A DNA stretch of 42,392 bases. Origin: an uncultured Bifidobacterium sp. (GTDB lineage: Bacteria; Actinomycetota; Actinomycetes; Actinomycetales; Bifidobacteriaceae). The notes under the pieces are model-generated. The model searched no databases, had not been told where the DNA came from, and saw nothing but the letters and a program-made list of their open reading frames with translations. The stretch is from the NCBI RefSeq assembly GCF_949292005.1, contig NZ_CASEXV010000051.1, positions 1 to 42,392 of the forward strand. The letters are read 5' to 3'. Position 1 is the first letter of the stretch, and each line of letters starts with the position of its first letter. Positions 16,282 through 24,657 of the stretch are shown in pieces. The translations under genes were made by a program, and so were the position numbers.

Positions 16282-17367
16282 ATGTCCGCTGAAATCACTG
16301 GAGCATGCCCCCGTCAGACGAACGATTCCGCGTGTCCCGCGCAGGATTCCCCACAGGATTCCCCAGGCTCCTTGGAGGGGATGAGCGTCGTCACGCTCGA
16401 CGACATGTCCACCACCAACATCCTCGACATCCTTGATCGGGCCGCATACATAGACCATCACCGACGAGAGGTGTCCCACACATGCGATGGACGGGTTCTG
16501 GCCACCCTGTTCTATGAACCCAGCACCCGGACCCGTCTGAGCTTCGAAACCGCGATGCTGCGGCTGGGAGGCAAGGTCATCGGCTTCGCGGGAGCGCAGC
16601 TGGCCTCGGTCACCAAGGGCGAGTCCATCAGCGACACCCTCAAAACCGTCTCCAACTACGCCGACGTCGTGGCGATCCGGCACCCCAAGGAGGGTGCCGC
16701 CCTGGTCGCGGCCCAGGCATCGCGCGTGCCGGTCATCAACGCGGGAGACGGCGGGCACATGCATCCCACGCAGACTCTGGCGGATCTGGCGACATTGCGG
16801 TCCCGATTCGGACGGATCACCCATCTCACGGTCGGTCTGTGCGGAGATCTGACGTTCGGGCGTACCGTCCATTCCCTGATCGAGACGCTATGCCGTTTCG
16901 GCGACGTCCATTTCGTCCTGATCAGTCCCGAGGAGCTCACCACGCCACAGTATGTCCTGGACCGCATCGATTCGACGCCGTCATGCTCATACACCGAAAC
17001 AAGGGACCTGTCCGAGGTCATCGGCGATCTCGACGTTCTCTATATGACAAGGGTGCAGAAGGAGCGTTTCTTCAACGAGGACGATTATCTGCGCCTGCGC
17101 GACACCTACATCCTTGACGAATCAAAGCTGTCTCTATCGAAACCCGATATGGCCGTGCTCCACCCTCTCCCACGAGTCAACGAGATCGCGGTGGAGGTCG
17201 ACGACGATCCACGCGCCGCCTACTTCGAGCAGGTGCGCAACGGCATGCTGGTGCGCATGGCGCTCGAAAGCATGGTTGTGGGGGATGAGCTTGAGGGCTA
17301 TGAACCCACACGATCCGGCCCTCCTTCCGGTCCAGCGTGTGCACAATCAGGAAAGGCGGCGATCTGA
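16282..17367 (+). CDS. pyrB: Aspartate carbamoyltransferase catalytic subunit
   Basis: PyrB joins carbamoyl phosphate and aspartate, the first committed step of pyrimidine synthesis. The 361-residue protein has the carbamoyl-phosphate loop FYEPSTRTRLSFE (about residues 75-87), the KGES 80s-loop (VTKGESISDTL), the HPTQTLADL substrate segment and the HPLPRVNEI close to the C-terminus. About 33 residues precede the normal family start and contain a QDSP-QDSP repeat, encoded by a tandem 12-base duplication (CAGGATTCCCCA at 16342 and 16354). ATG 16282 has GGAAAGG six bases upstream. ATG 16381 would give the usual N-terminus but has poor spacing to its GGAGG. pyrI follows with a one-base overlap, so the enzyme is probably an allosteric PyrB-PyrI complex. 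Confidence 0.96.
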   Translation: MSAEITGACPRQTNDSACPAQDSPQDSPGSLEGMSVVTLDDMSTTNILDILDRAAYIDHHRREVSHTCDGRVLATLFYEPSTRTRLSFETAMLRLGGKVIGFAGAQLASVTKGESISDTLKTVSNYADVVAIRHPKEGAALVAAQASRVPVINAGDGGHMHPTQTLADLATLRSRFGRITHLTVGLCGDLTFGRTVHSLIETLCRFGDVHFVLISPEELTTPQYVLDRIDSTPSCSYTETRDLSEVIGDLDVLYMTRVQKERFFNEDDYLRLRDTYILDESKLSLSKPDMAVLHPLPRVNEIAVEVDDDPRAAYFEQVRNGMLVRMALESMVVGDELEGYEPTRSGPPSGPACAQSGKAAI

Positions 17368-17786
17368 TGGAGGTCACCAGCATCCAGGATGGCGTGATCA
17401 TCGACCACGTCCCCGCCGGAACCGCACTCACGGTTCTGCGGTACCTTCAGATCAATCCGGCCACGACGCGGCTGGCCCTCATCATGAACGCGTCCAGCCA
17501 TCGTTTCGGCAGCAAGGACATCATCAAAATCGAGGACGACGCCGACGTCAATCTGGAGGTGCTCGGATTCGTGGCGCGGCAGGCCACCGTCGACATCGTC
17601 CGAGGTGGAAGAATCGTCCGCAAATCGAAGCCGAAGCCGCCCGAGCATGTCGTCGACGTCATCACCTGCGTCAATCCGCGCTGCGTGACAACCGCCGAGC
17701 CGGGAATCCACCAAAGGTTCCATCTGGTCCACTCGGAGCGGCAGGAATACCGCTGCGACTACTGCGATGAGGAGGCAAAACTCTGA
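17367..17786 (+). CDS. pyrI: Aspartate carbamoyltransferase regulatory subunit
   Basis: PyrI binds nucleotide effectors and holds the catalytic trimers together. The 139-residue protein has the N-terminal allosteric domain (IDHVPAGTALTVLRYL, then LIMNASSHRFGSKDIIKIE). A C-terminal zinc domain follows with Cys101-x4-Cys106 and Cys130-x2-Cys133 (CVNPRC, CDYC), the four cysteines that bind structural zinc. ATG 17367 shares its A with the pyrB stop (TGATG), and the longer frame from 17337 would overlap pyrB. pyrC begins two bases after the stop. The length is slightly shorter than E. coli PyrI (153). Feedback control by CTP/ATP is known for the family and not visible in sequence. Confidence 0.96.
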   Translation: MEVTSIQDGVIIDHVPAGTALTVLRYLQINPATTRLALIMNASSHRFGSKDIIKIEDDADVNLEVLGFVARQATVDIVRGGRIVRKSKPKPPEHVVDVITCVNPRCVTTAEPGIHQRFHLVHSERQEYRCDYCDEEAKL

Positions 17787-17788
17787 CG

Positions 17789-19213
17789 ATGGCCATCACC
17801 TTCGAGAACATCCGCGTGTGGGACACCTCCGAGCGCATCGACCTTATGGTTCCTGGAGTCGACACCGACCGGGGAATGCTGGATTTCGCGGCGTTATCCG
17901 GTTCGTCCAAGGATGCGGGACATGTCATCGACGCCTCCGCGCTGACGGTGGCCCCCGGTCTGGCCGATCCCCACGTGCACTTCCGCGATCCGGGACAGAC
18001 CGATAAGGAGACCATGGATACAGGAGCCCGCGCCGCCGCCGCCGGCGGATACACAAGGGTTCTGATCATGCCCAACACGATTCCCGCGGCCGACGGGGTC
18101 CTTCCCTACGGCGACGGCACGGTTCTCGACTACCTCGAAACATACGAGACCACCCATCATCCCCTTCCCGTGCGCTATGACCTGTGCGTGTGCGCGTCCA
18201 TGCGCCGCGAGGGTCTGAAGCCCACTCGTCTGGCCGACTGGTCGCGTTTCCTCACGCCCCCGCCCCGTGACCCATCCCCAGTGGCGGACGCCCCACGCCA
18301 TCCCATACGAGCCATCAGCGACGACGGGACAGCCGTGTCGGATGCGGTTCTTGACGCCACCATGAACAACGCCGTGGCGGCCGGAATCCCCATCTCTGAT
18401 CACTGCGAACGCCACAAGTCGGGCGTTATGACCGACGGCGCGGTCTCACATCGGCTGGGTCTTCCCGGAATACCGCCGGAGACCGAGACGACGATAATCG
18501 AACGCGACATCGCGGCCGCCCGCCGAACCGGCGCCCACATTCATCTTCAGCACGTCAGCACGGCACGATCCTTCGACCTGATACGCAAAGCCAAGGCCGA
18601 TGGCGTTCCCATCACCTGCGAGACCGCCCCGCACTATCTCGCACTGTGCGACGAGGACGTGGAGTCCTATGGACCGCTGGCGAAGATGAATCCTCCGTTG
18701 CGGTCAGCCGCGGACAGGCAGGCCGCCGTCACCGCGGTTGCGGACGGGACCGTCGACATGATAGCCACCGACCACGCTCCCCACACCACCGCCCAGAAGG
18801 ATCTTGGCATGGTCGACGCTCCCAACGGGGTGATCGGATTGGAGACGGCCTATGGCGTCTGCCACCGGATCCTCGTCGACTCAGGATACATCGACGACCG
18901 GCGACTGATCGAACTGATGTCCTTGGCCCCCAACCGTCTGATGGGACATGTCTCCACGGACGTGGCGGCGCTCCTCAACACATCAAGCGCCTGCTCGGAG
19001 CGTCGCACGCTCGACCTTTCCCTGGTTGAGCATCCCGAGGATGCGGACCTCGTCATACTCGATACATCACGGTCCTGGACCATATGCGCAGCCGACTTCC
19101 AATCCCAGGCAAGGAACACCCCCTTCGACGGATGGATCGTCACCGGCAGGGCCGTGGGGACGGTCATCGGATCGCGTCTGGTGAGCCTCACCACCGGCCT
19201 CCTGGGCGGCTGA
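17789..19213 (+). CDS. pyrC: Dihydroorotase
   Basis: This zinc amidohydrolase closes carbamoyl-aspartate to dihydroorotate. The 474-residue protein starts the metal site with DPHVHFRDPG (His62, His64). It continues with ISDHCE and IHLQHVST strands carrying further histidines, and the catalytic Asp in MIATDHAPHT. This is the class I (longer, bacterial type) dihydroorotase. The polar stretch around residues 150-170 (PPPRDPSPVADAP) is a short insertion. The frame starts two bases after the pyrI stop (ATG 17789) with GAGGAGG-like AT-poor sequence upstream (GATGAGGAGG, 17767-17776). A 91-base gap with no gene separates it from pyrF. The role in the pathway is sure. Confidence 0.95.
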   Translation: MAITFENIRVWDTSERIDLMVPGVDTDRGMLDFAALSGSSKDAGHVIDASALTVAPGLADPHVHFRDPGQTDKETMDTGARAAAAGGYTRVLIMPNTIPAADGVLPYGDGTVLDYLETYETTHHPLPVRYDLCVCASMRREGLKPTRLADWSRFLTPPPRDPSPVADAPRHPIRAISDDGTAVSDAVLDATMNNAVAAGIPISDHCERHKSGVMTDGAVSHRLGLPGIPPETETTIIERDIAAARRTGAHIHLQHVSTARSFDLIRKAKADGVPITCETAPHYLALCDEDVESYGPLAKMNPPLRSAADRQAAVTAVADGTVDMIATDHAPHTTAQKDLGMVDAPNGVIGLETAYGVCHRILVDSGYIDDRRLIELMSLAPNRLMGHVSTDVAALLNTSSACSERRTLDLSLVEHPEDADLVILDTSRSWTICAADFQSQARNTPFDGWIVTGRAVGTVIGSRLVSLTTGLLGG

Positions 19214-19304
19214 CGGAGGCTCATCGGACGGCCACCCCGAATCCTGCGACGCACAAACCCACGAACGACACATACCCCCCACAAGGAGAGGACAAGCGAA
19301 GGAT

Positions 19305-20273
19305 ATGGATCGTCTTATCGATGCGATTGAAGCCGTGGGCAACCCCAGCGTGGTGGGACTGGACCCCACTCCTCAGGTTGTCCCACCCTCCCTCGTCGAC
19401 GCGCTCGAACCGGAAGTCGCTCAGGAGATCGACGCCGCCGATCTTCCGGCCGAGCGCCTGGCCGTGGCCTACATGGAATTCAACAGATCGATCATCGACG
19501 CGGTGGTGGGAATCGTAGCCGCGGTCAAGCCGCAGATCGCGATGTACGAGGCTCTGGGACCGGCGGGTATGGACGCCTACACCGTGACATGCGAGTACGC
19601 CGCGTCACGGGGGCTGTACGTCATCGGCGACATCAAGCGCGGAGACATCGGGTCGACCGCGGTCTCCTACGCCGCGCATCTGTCGGGACTGGACTCGGGG
19701 GATCGCAACGGGAACAGGGACCTCTGGCATGAGGACGCGGTGACCGTCAACCCATATCTGGGATCCGACGGAATCCTCCCCTTCGTGTCGGCCGCACGTG
19801 ACCACGACAAGGACGCCTTCGTCCTCGTCCGCACCTCGAACCCCTCCAGCGATGAGGTCCAGGAATGCCTTCTTGATGATGGTCTGCACGTCTACGAGCA
19901 TGTGGCCGACCTGACCGAGCAATGGGGGGAGGGTACAATCGGAGCCCACGGATACTCACGGCTGGGCGCGGTGGTCGGAGCCACCCAAGCCAAGGAGGCG
20001 GCAGGCCTGCGAGGACGTATGCCGCACACCTTCTTCCTCGTTCCCGGCTACGGCGCCCAGGGAGGAACCTCCGCCGACATCGTTCCGATGTTCGACTCGC
20101 ACGGATCGGGGGCCATCGTCAACTCCTCCCGCGGAATCATCGGAGCCTGGCGTCGCGACGATGCCATCGACCCGACCATGGGAGTGGAGGAGATCCTTGA
20201 TGTCGTGTCCCGGTCGGCCCGCAAGGCCGCCATTGCCATGAGGGATGACATCACGTCGGCGCTCGCGGCATGA
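19305..20273 (+). CDS. pyrF: Orotidine 5'-phosphate decarboxylase, type 2
   Basis: PyrF decarboxylates OMP to UMP, the last step of the pathway. The 322-residue protein is of the longer type 2 subfamily found in mycobacteria and bifidobacteria. It has VGLDPTPQVV near residue 18, the active site GDIKRGDIGSTA with Lys111, and the phosphate-binding VPGYGAQGG with IVNSSRGII near the end. The start ATG at 19305 follows GAAGGAT, with a second AAGGAGAGG further upstream. Placing the last pathway enzyme before pyrK/pyrD is normal for bifidobacterial pyr operons. There is no sign of fusion with pyrE, which is separate here. Confidence 0.95.
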   Translation: MDRLIDAIEAVGNPSVVGLDPTPQVVPPSLVDALEPEVAQEIDAADLPAERLAVAYMEFNRSIIDAVVGIVAAVKPQIAMYEALGPAGMDAYTVTCEYAASRGLYVIGDIKRGDIGSTAVSYAAHLSGLDSGDRNGNRDLWHEDAVTVNPYLGSDGILPFVSAARDHDKDAFVLVRTSNPSSDEVQECLLDDGLHVYEHVADLTEQWGEGTIGAHGYSRLGAVVGATQAKEAAGLRGRMPHTFFLVPGYGAQGGTSADIVPMFDSHGSGAIVNSSRGIIGAWRRDDAIDPTMGVEEILDVVSRSARKAAIAMRDDITSALAA

Positions 20274-20361
20274 CGCGGATCGGGCTTCGCACGAACGGAC
20301 ACACGACCCGCATATCATCGGACACGCACGAACACAATCAACCAGGGAGGACCGCAACCAC

Positions 20362-21189
20362 ATGACACGCACCGTCGACGGATCACAAACCGTCATCACC
20401 CACGCCACCAAGGCGGGCCGGTTCCCTGGACGACGCAACGCGGATGTCATTGCATCGGACAGGCTCACCTCAGGGGTGTATCGGTTAACCTTCCGGGACG
20501 CCTACATCGCCGGACACGCCCGTCCCGCGCAGTTCGTGACGCTGTATTCAGCGAACTCGACACGATTGATGCCGCGCCCTCTCGGGGTGTGTTCAACGTC
20601 GGGGGACGAGGTATCCGTCGTCTACGCCGTCGTTGGGGAGGGGACCGAGGAGTTCTCCCATCTGAGCGCCGGCGATGGCGTCGACGTGATGGGACCGTTG
20701 GGCAGGCCGTATGATCTACGCGCCAGCGCCCACTATGTTCTCGTCGGGGGAGGTCTTGGCGTGCCTCCTCTGGTCTACGCGGCCCAGCATCTGAGCCAGC
20801 GGGACGATGTGGCGGTCACCTCGGTTTTCGGATACCGCGACGAGCGGTTCGCCGATGATCTTGTGGCGCCGTTCGTCACCAGGACGGAAAGCATCACCAA
20901 CGCGGAGGGCAACGTGATCACCCTTCTGGACCGGTTGGAGGATTCGCTCGATGACGTTGGGCTGCCCACTGTCATCCTGTCGTGCGGCCCCACACCGATG
21001 ATGCGCGCCGTCGCTAACTGGGCGCGCCCACGCGGCATCGCCACCCAGTTCAGTCTGGAATCCAGAATGGGATGCGGATATGGCACCTGCGTGGTGTGCG
21101 CCGTGGACACGGTCGAAGGAAGACTCAAGGTCTGTTCGGATGGCCCCGTCTTCACCGCCGAGAAGCTGGGATGGGGGGAGCAGGCCTGA
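20362..21189 (+). CDS. pyrK: Dihydroorotate dehydrogenase electron-transfer subunit
   Basis: PyrK takes electrons from the class 1B dihydroorotate dehydrogenase and passes them to NAD via FAD and a 2Fe-2S cluster. The 275-residue protein has the ferredoxin-reductase FAD motif (RLMPRPLGVCS), the nucleotide fold VGGGLGVPPLVYAA, and the cluster ligands Cys238-x4-Cys243-x2-Cys246-x11-Cys258 near the C-terminus. ATG 20362 has AGGGAGG (20343-20349) upstream at a somewhat long spacing of 12 bases. An in-frame ATG at 20245 would overlap pyrF. Its stop shares a base with the pyrD start, matching a PyrK-PyrD complex made at equal levels. Confidence 0.94.
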   Translation: MTRTVDGSQTVITHATKAGRFPGRRNADVIASDRLTSGVYRLTFRDAYIAGHARPAQFVTLYSANSTRLMPRPLGVCSTSGDEVSVVYAVVGEGTEEFSHLSAGDGVDVMGPLGRPYDLRASAHYVLVGGGLGVPPLVYAAQHLSQRDDVAVTSVFGYRDERFADDLVAPFVTRTESITNAEGNVITLLDRLEDSLDDVGLPTVILSCGPTPMMRAVANWARPRGIATQFSLESRMGCGYGTCVVCAVDTVEGRLKVCSDGPVFTAEKLGWGEQA

Positions 21190-22121
21190 TGATGGATGTA
21201 CTCGAAGCGCATGAATGGCGTCATTCCACGGTCGTGGCCGGAGTCCGATGGAAGAATCCGGTGGGCACTGCCTCGGGAACATTCCAACTGGCTGCCTGCC
21301 GATGGTTCTACGACGTGAGCCAGATGGGCGCCATCAGCACCAAGGGAGTCTCGCCGGTTCCCTGGGAGGGCAACCCCTCGCCACGCACGGCCGAAACCCC
21401 CGCTGGAACAGTTAACGCGGTCGGACTGCAGAATCCGGGGGTCGACCACTATCTGGTCGACGAGCTTCCCAAGCTCAAGGATCTGGGGGCCACGGTCGTC
21501 ACCAACGTCGCAGGGCACAGTGACGACGATTACGCGGAGGTCGTCGCGAAACTGGCCGATTCTCCCGCGGATATGCTGGAGATCAACGTCAGCTGTCCGA
21601 ACGTCAACCATGGCGGCATGAGCGTGGGAAGCGACCCTGTGGCCCTGGGCCGTCTGATCGACCGTCTGCGCGGACTCACCGACAAGCCCATGACTGTCAA
21701 GCTCTCCCCGAACGTGACGGACATCGTCCCCATAGCCAAGGCGGCGGTGGAATCCGGCGCCGACGCCCTGAGCCTGATCAACACGCTCGTCGGAATGCGC
21801 ATCGATATACGCACGGGCGAACCCATTCTCGCCAACCGTACGGGCGGTGTATCGGGACCATGCATCTTCCCGATCGCACTGGGTTTCGTATGGCGGGTGC
21901 GTCAGGCTCTTCCACACATCCCGATCATCGGCATCGGCGGCATCGATTCAGGCGAGCGGGCACTGGAATACATGTATGCCGGAGCGAACGCGGTGGAGGT
22001 CGGCGCAGCGGCATTGTACGATCCCACGGCACCGTTGCGCGTGGCACGGGAGCTTGACGATCTTCTCGACACCAGACCCGAGCTGGCCCGTCGACTGGCT
22101 AATGGAGGAACATGGAGATGA
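21189..22121 (+). CDS. pyrD: Dihydroorotate dehydrogenase, class 1B catalytic subunit
   Basis: PyrD oxidises dihydroorotate to orotate with FMN. The 310-residue product is a TIM barrel of standard length. It has KNPVGTASGTF near the start, the substrate loop EINVSCPNVNHGG with the catalytic cysteine typical of class 1, SLINTLVGMRID, and the FMN phosphate loops IIGIGGID and ANAVEVGAA. The class 1B call rests on the coupled pyrK immediately upstream (TGATG overlap). ATG 21189 and 21192 are adjacent; GGGGGGAG (21174-21181) serves as ribosome site. pyrE starts inside its last codon (ATGA). Confidence 0.95.
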   Translation: MMDVLEAHEWRHSTVVAGVRWKNPVGTASGTFQLAACRWFYDVSQMGAISTKGVSPVPWEGNPSPRTAETPAGTVNAVGLQNPGVDHYLVDELPKLKDLGATVVTNVAGHSDDDYAEVVAKLADSPADMLEINVSCPNVNHGGMSVGSDPVALGRLIDRLRGLTDKPMTVKLSPNVTDIVPIAKAAVESGADALSLINTLVGMRIDIRTGEPILANRTGGVSGPCIFPIALGFVWRVRQALPHIPIIGIGGIDSGERALEYMYAGANAVEVGAAALYDPTAPLRVARELDDLLDTRPELARRLANGGTWR

Positions 22122-22852
22122 GCATGAAGGACATAAGCGGCATGGGCACGAAATCCGAATCGATCCACACGCGGTTCACCCGCTTCCTCATCAACGCCGG
22201 AGCACTGAAATTTGGTGACTTCAGGTTGAAATCCGGTCGGCGCTCACCCTATTTCATCAACGCCGGAGCATTCGACACCGGGAATCTCGTCTCGCGGCTT
22301 GGCGGGTTCTACGCCGAGCGTGTGCTGTCCGCCATCGGCTCGGGGGAGCTGCCGGGAGGCATCGACACGATTTTCGGCCCGGCGTACAAGGGAATCCCTC
22401 TGGCCATCTCGACGGCGATGGCGCTGACCGCCAATCTTCCGGGTGTGGGGTACACCTTTGACCGCAAGGAGCGCAAGGACCACGGCGACGGCGGGATCTT
22501 CGTGGGAATGCCATTGCACGATGGCATGAGGATTCTTCTCGTCGACGACGTCATGACCGCAGGAACCGCCATGCGCGAGGTCGTTCCCAAACTGCGCGGC
22601 GCGGCCGACGTGGAGATAGTCGGCCTTGTTCTTTCCGTCGATCGCATGGAGCGCGTCGACGATTCCGGCGTATCCGCGGTGCGCTCGGTCGAAAGGGAAT
22701 TCGGGTTCCCCGTTCTTCCCATTGTGACCATACGTGAGGTGTTCGATGCCGCGTCAAGCCTGCTCGATGGGGAGGGCAATCCCGTCCTTGACGAGCGTCT
22801 TGCCGGAGAAGCTCACGACTATCTCGCCCGTTACGGCGCATCACAAGGGTGA
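22118..22852 (+). CDS. pyrE: Orotate phosphoribosyltransferase
   Basis: PyrE couples orotate to PRPP, giving OMP for PyrF. The 244-residue protein has the substrate segment FRLKSGRRSPYFINAG, the flexible catalytic loop with FDRKERKDHGDGG, and the PRPP-binding motif ILLVDDVMTAGTAM near residue 142. I chose ATG 22118 because it overlaps the pyrD stop by four bases and has GGAGGA (22104-22109) eight bases upstream. ATG 22112 is too close to that site. It is the last gene of the operon. The convergent lysR gene ends 81 bases away, with a hairpin between them. Confidence 0.95.
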   Translation: MSMKDISGMGTKSESIHTRFTRFLINAGALKFGDFRLKSGRRSPYFINAGAFDTGNLVSRLGGFYAERVLSAIGSGELPGGIDTIFGPAYKGIPLAISTAMALTANLPGVGYTFDRKERKDHGDGGIFVGMPLHDGMRILLVDDVMTAGTAMREVVPKLRGAADVEIVGLVLSVDRMERVDDSGVSAVRSVEREFGFPVLPIVTIREVFDAASSLLDGEGNPVLDERLAGEAHDYLARYGASQG

Positions 22853-22876
22853 TCTGATCGGGAAGGTCACTGGTCC

Positions 22877-22903
22877 TGCCCGCGTCACAGCATGATGCGG
22901 GCA
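22877..22903. terminator. Hairpin between convergent pyrE and lysR
   Basis: TGCCCGC (22877-22883) pairs with GCGGGCA (22897-22903). The stem continues inward through a G-U pair and TCA/TGA, giving about 11 base pairs around a 5-base loop. It lies between two convergent genes, so it may stop transcripts from both sides. No run of T follows on either strand, so it is not a classical intrinsic terminator. Confidence 0.5.
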
Positions 22904-22933
22904 CCTACTCGACCACGTATTCGAAGAGCCCGC

Positions 22934-23857
22934 CTACTCGATGACCTCGTAGCCGTGCGCCACCAGAACCTCACGAAGCTTCTCCAGATACATCTGTGCC
23001 GATGACGACAAACGCGAGCGCTGGTGGCTGATCCACCCGACGAGCATCGTCTCATCGGATTCGAGGGGAACGGTGACGATCTTCTCGTTGTTGAGATCGC
23101 CGTTGTCGATCCCCGTGCACACCGTGTAGCCGTTCAATCCGATGATGAAGTTGAGGATCGTGGCCCGGTCGGTGACGTTGATCTGTTTGGGGGAGTACTC
23201 AGGCCAGACGGCCTCCTCCGCGAAGTAGAAGCTCCCACGCTCGCCCTGCTCGTACTTGATGAACGGATACGGCCGAAGATCCTCCATCGTCACCTTGCGA
23301 CGTCCCGCAAGGGGGTTGTCCCGGGAGATGAAGACGTGCAGCCCGGCTCTGAACAACGGGTGGAACTCAAGATGCTTCTCGCGCAGAAGCTTGCCGATGA
23401 CATCCCGGTTGAAATCCGACAGGTAGATGATGCCGATCTCCGACTGCATCGACGCCACATCGGTGATGATGTCCCGCGTCCGGGTCTCGCGGATGGTGAA
23501 CTCGTACTCGTCCGAATGGGTGGAGTTGATCATCTCGACGAACGCCTCCACTGCGAACATGTAGTGCTGCGTGGACACTCCACAGAGCTGCTTGCGTGGC
23601 CGTGAGCTCTTGTAGCGGTCCTCGAGAAGCGACGCCTGGTCGAGGACCTGGCGGGCGTAGGTCATGAACTCGGCTCCGTCGACGGTAAGCGTGATTCCCT
23701 GCGAGGACCGCGTGAATATCTCGATTCCCAGCTCGTTCTCCAATTCCTTGACGGATGAGCTCAGCGCCGGCTGGGAGATATACAACTCGTGCGAGGCCTC
23801 GTTCATGGAACCGCATTCCACGATCTTCACGATGTACTTGAGCTGCAGCAGTGTCAT
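22934..23857 (-). CDS. LysR-family transcriptional regulator
   Basis: A 307-residue LysR-type regulator of normal length. The N-terminal winged helix-turn-helix (residues 1-60) is typical: LKYIVKIVECGSMNEASHEL, then ISQPALSSSVKELENELGIEIFTRS. The rest is a periplasmic-binding-protein-like effector domain (from about residue 90). The target and effector are unknown. Some close relatives regulate sulfur or methionine genes, but I cannot claim that here. I chose the ATG at 23857 rather than 23905 because the family N-terminus begins there, and because TAGTCT (23870-23865 on the minus strand) precedes it by seven bases, suggesting a leaderless mRNA. It is downstream of the HAD gene on the same strand by 54 bases. 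Confidence 0.9.
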   Translation of the reverse strand: MTLLQLKYIVKIVECGSMNEASHELYISQPALSSSVKELENELGIEIFTRSSQGITLTVDGAEFMTYARQVLDQASLLEDRYKSSRPRKQLCGVSTQHYMFAVEAFVEMINSTHSDEYEFTIRETRTRDIITDVASMQSEIGIIYLSDFNRDVIGKLLREKHLEFHPLFRAGLHVFISRDNPLAGRRKVTMEDLRPYPFIKYEQGERGSFYFAEEAVWPEYSPKQINVTDRATILNFIIGLNGYTVCTGIDNGDLNNEKIVTVPLESDETMLVGWISHQRSRLSSSAQMYLEKLREVLVAHGYEVIE

Positions 23858-23870
23858 AAGAAGAAGACTA
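23855..23870 (-). promoter_or_regulatory. Putative leaderless promoter of the lysR gene
   Basis: Read on the minus strand, TAGTCT (23870-23865) is followed by TCTTCTT and then the ATG. There is no Shine-Dalgarno sequence. TANNNT seven bases before ATG is the usual actinobacterial leaderless arrangement. Confidence 0.45.
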
Positions 23871-23911
23871 GGCCATGCGCACGATACCTGCGGCCCATCG
23901 TCCACGGGGGA

Positions 23912-24592
23912 TCACACGTCCACACCCAGACCGCGAAGGTCCAGCCGGGCGGAGTCGGAGTCGGTGAACACACGCGCCATCAATCCCGCCGCGCGGGCGC
24001 CTTCGACGTTCCTCACGGTGTCGTCGAAGAACAGACACCTCTCCCGGGCCAGGCCGAAACGATTCACGGTCAGGTCGTAGATGCTCCGATGGGGTTTGAA
24101 CACATGCTCCCGACCGGACACCACCGTGCCCTGAAGAAGCGTCTCCAGAACGGGGAACTTCTCGAAGGCGACGGGGAAGGTCTCACTGGCCCAGTTCGTC
24201 AGGCCCCATACTCCGACGCCCGCGTGGATCAAATCCCGCAGAAGCGTCTCCATGCCCGGTACGATGCGAGTCAGGGAATCGGCGTAATGGGCGATGTAGT
24301 AGTCGAACACCTTTGCCATGTCGCCTCCGTACTCGATGGCGTAATCGGCGAGAGCACGCGTGTACGGCTGGCCTTGGTCCATCCGTGCCTCATATTCGAA
24401 AAATCCGTAGGGGTCGTCGTCTGCGCAGATGCGCTCAACCAAAGAATCGGGCCAATGCCCCCTCAGACACGCGTCGCAGCGCCAGTCAAGAAGGACCCCA
24501 CAGAAATCGAATATCACGTCGGTCGGCGTCGAAGGCTCCGCAGGTGACCGTGATTCGACGGAGAGGGGGATCGAACTCGTGCGTTCTGGCAT
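23912..24592 (-). CDS. HAD-superfamily phosphatase (subfamily IA), Cys at second Asp
   Basis: A 226-residue HAD hydrolase with a helical cap. Motif I reads VIFDFCGVLLDW (Asp29 nucleophile). The second Asp of the usual DxD is Cys31. Motif II is LTNWASETF (Thr132), motif III the lysine in FKPHRSIY (Lys166), and motif IV FFDDTVRNVEGA (Asp190, Asp191). The LTNW and FDDxxxN pattern resembles YihX-like sugar-phosphate phosphatases and epoxide hydrolase N-domains, where the second Asp is also variable. The substrate is unknown. ATG 24592 has GGAGG eight bases upstream on the minus strand; ATG 24607 and 24649 lack one. It sits between the Nnr gene and lysR in a same-strand cluster. Confidence 0.82.
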   Translation of the reverse strand: MPERTSSIPLSVESRSPAEPSTPTDVIFDFCGVLLDWRCDACLRGHWPDSLVERICADDDPYGFFEYEARMDQGQPYTRALADYAIEYGGDMAKVFDYYIAHYADSLTRIVPGMETLLRDLIHAGVGVWGLTNWASETFPVAFEKFPVLETLLQGTVVSGREHVFKPHRSIYDLTVNRFGLARERCLFFDDTVRNVEGARAAGLMARVFTDSDSARLDLRGLGVDV

Positions 24593-24657
24593 GTGGAAAA
24601 CCTCCATGGATGGGTGACCGCGGTTGGCGCGTGCCTGACGCGACGCCATCCCCGAGT

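Noticed and set aside
22904..22940. Near duplication of CCTACTCGA around the lysR stop, suggesting a shifted gene end
   Set aside because: Only nine bases repeat, the frame ends normally for a LysR protein, and chance is a sufficient explanation.
24545..24580. Sequence resembling the T-arm and 3' end of a tRNA on the minus strand (GAGTTCGATCCCCC)
   Set aside because: The flanking bases cannot form a T stem, no acceptor, D or anticodon arm is found, and it lies in the coding start of the HAD gene.
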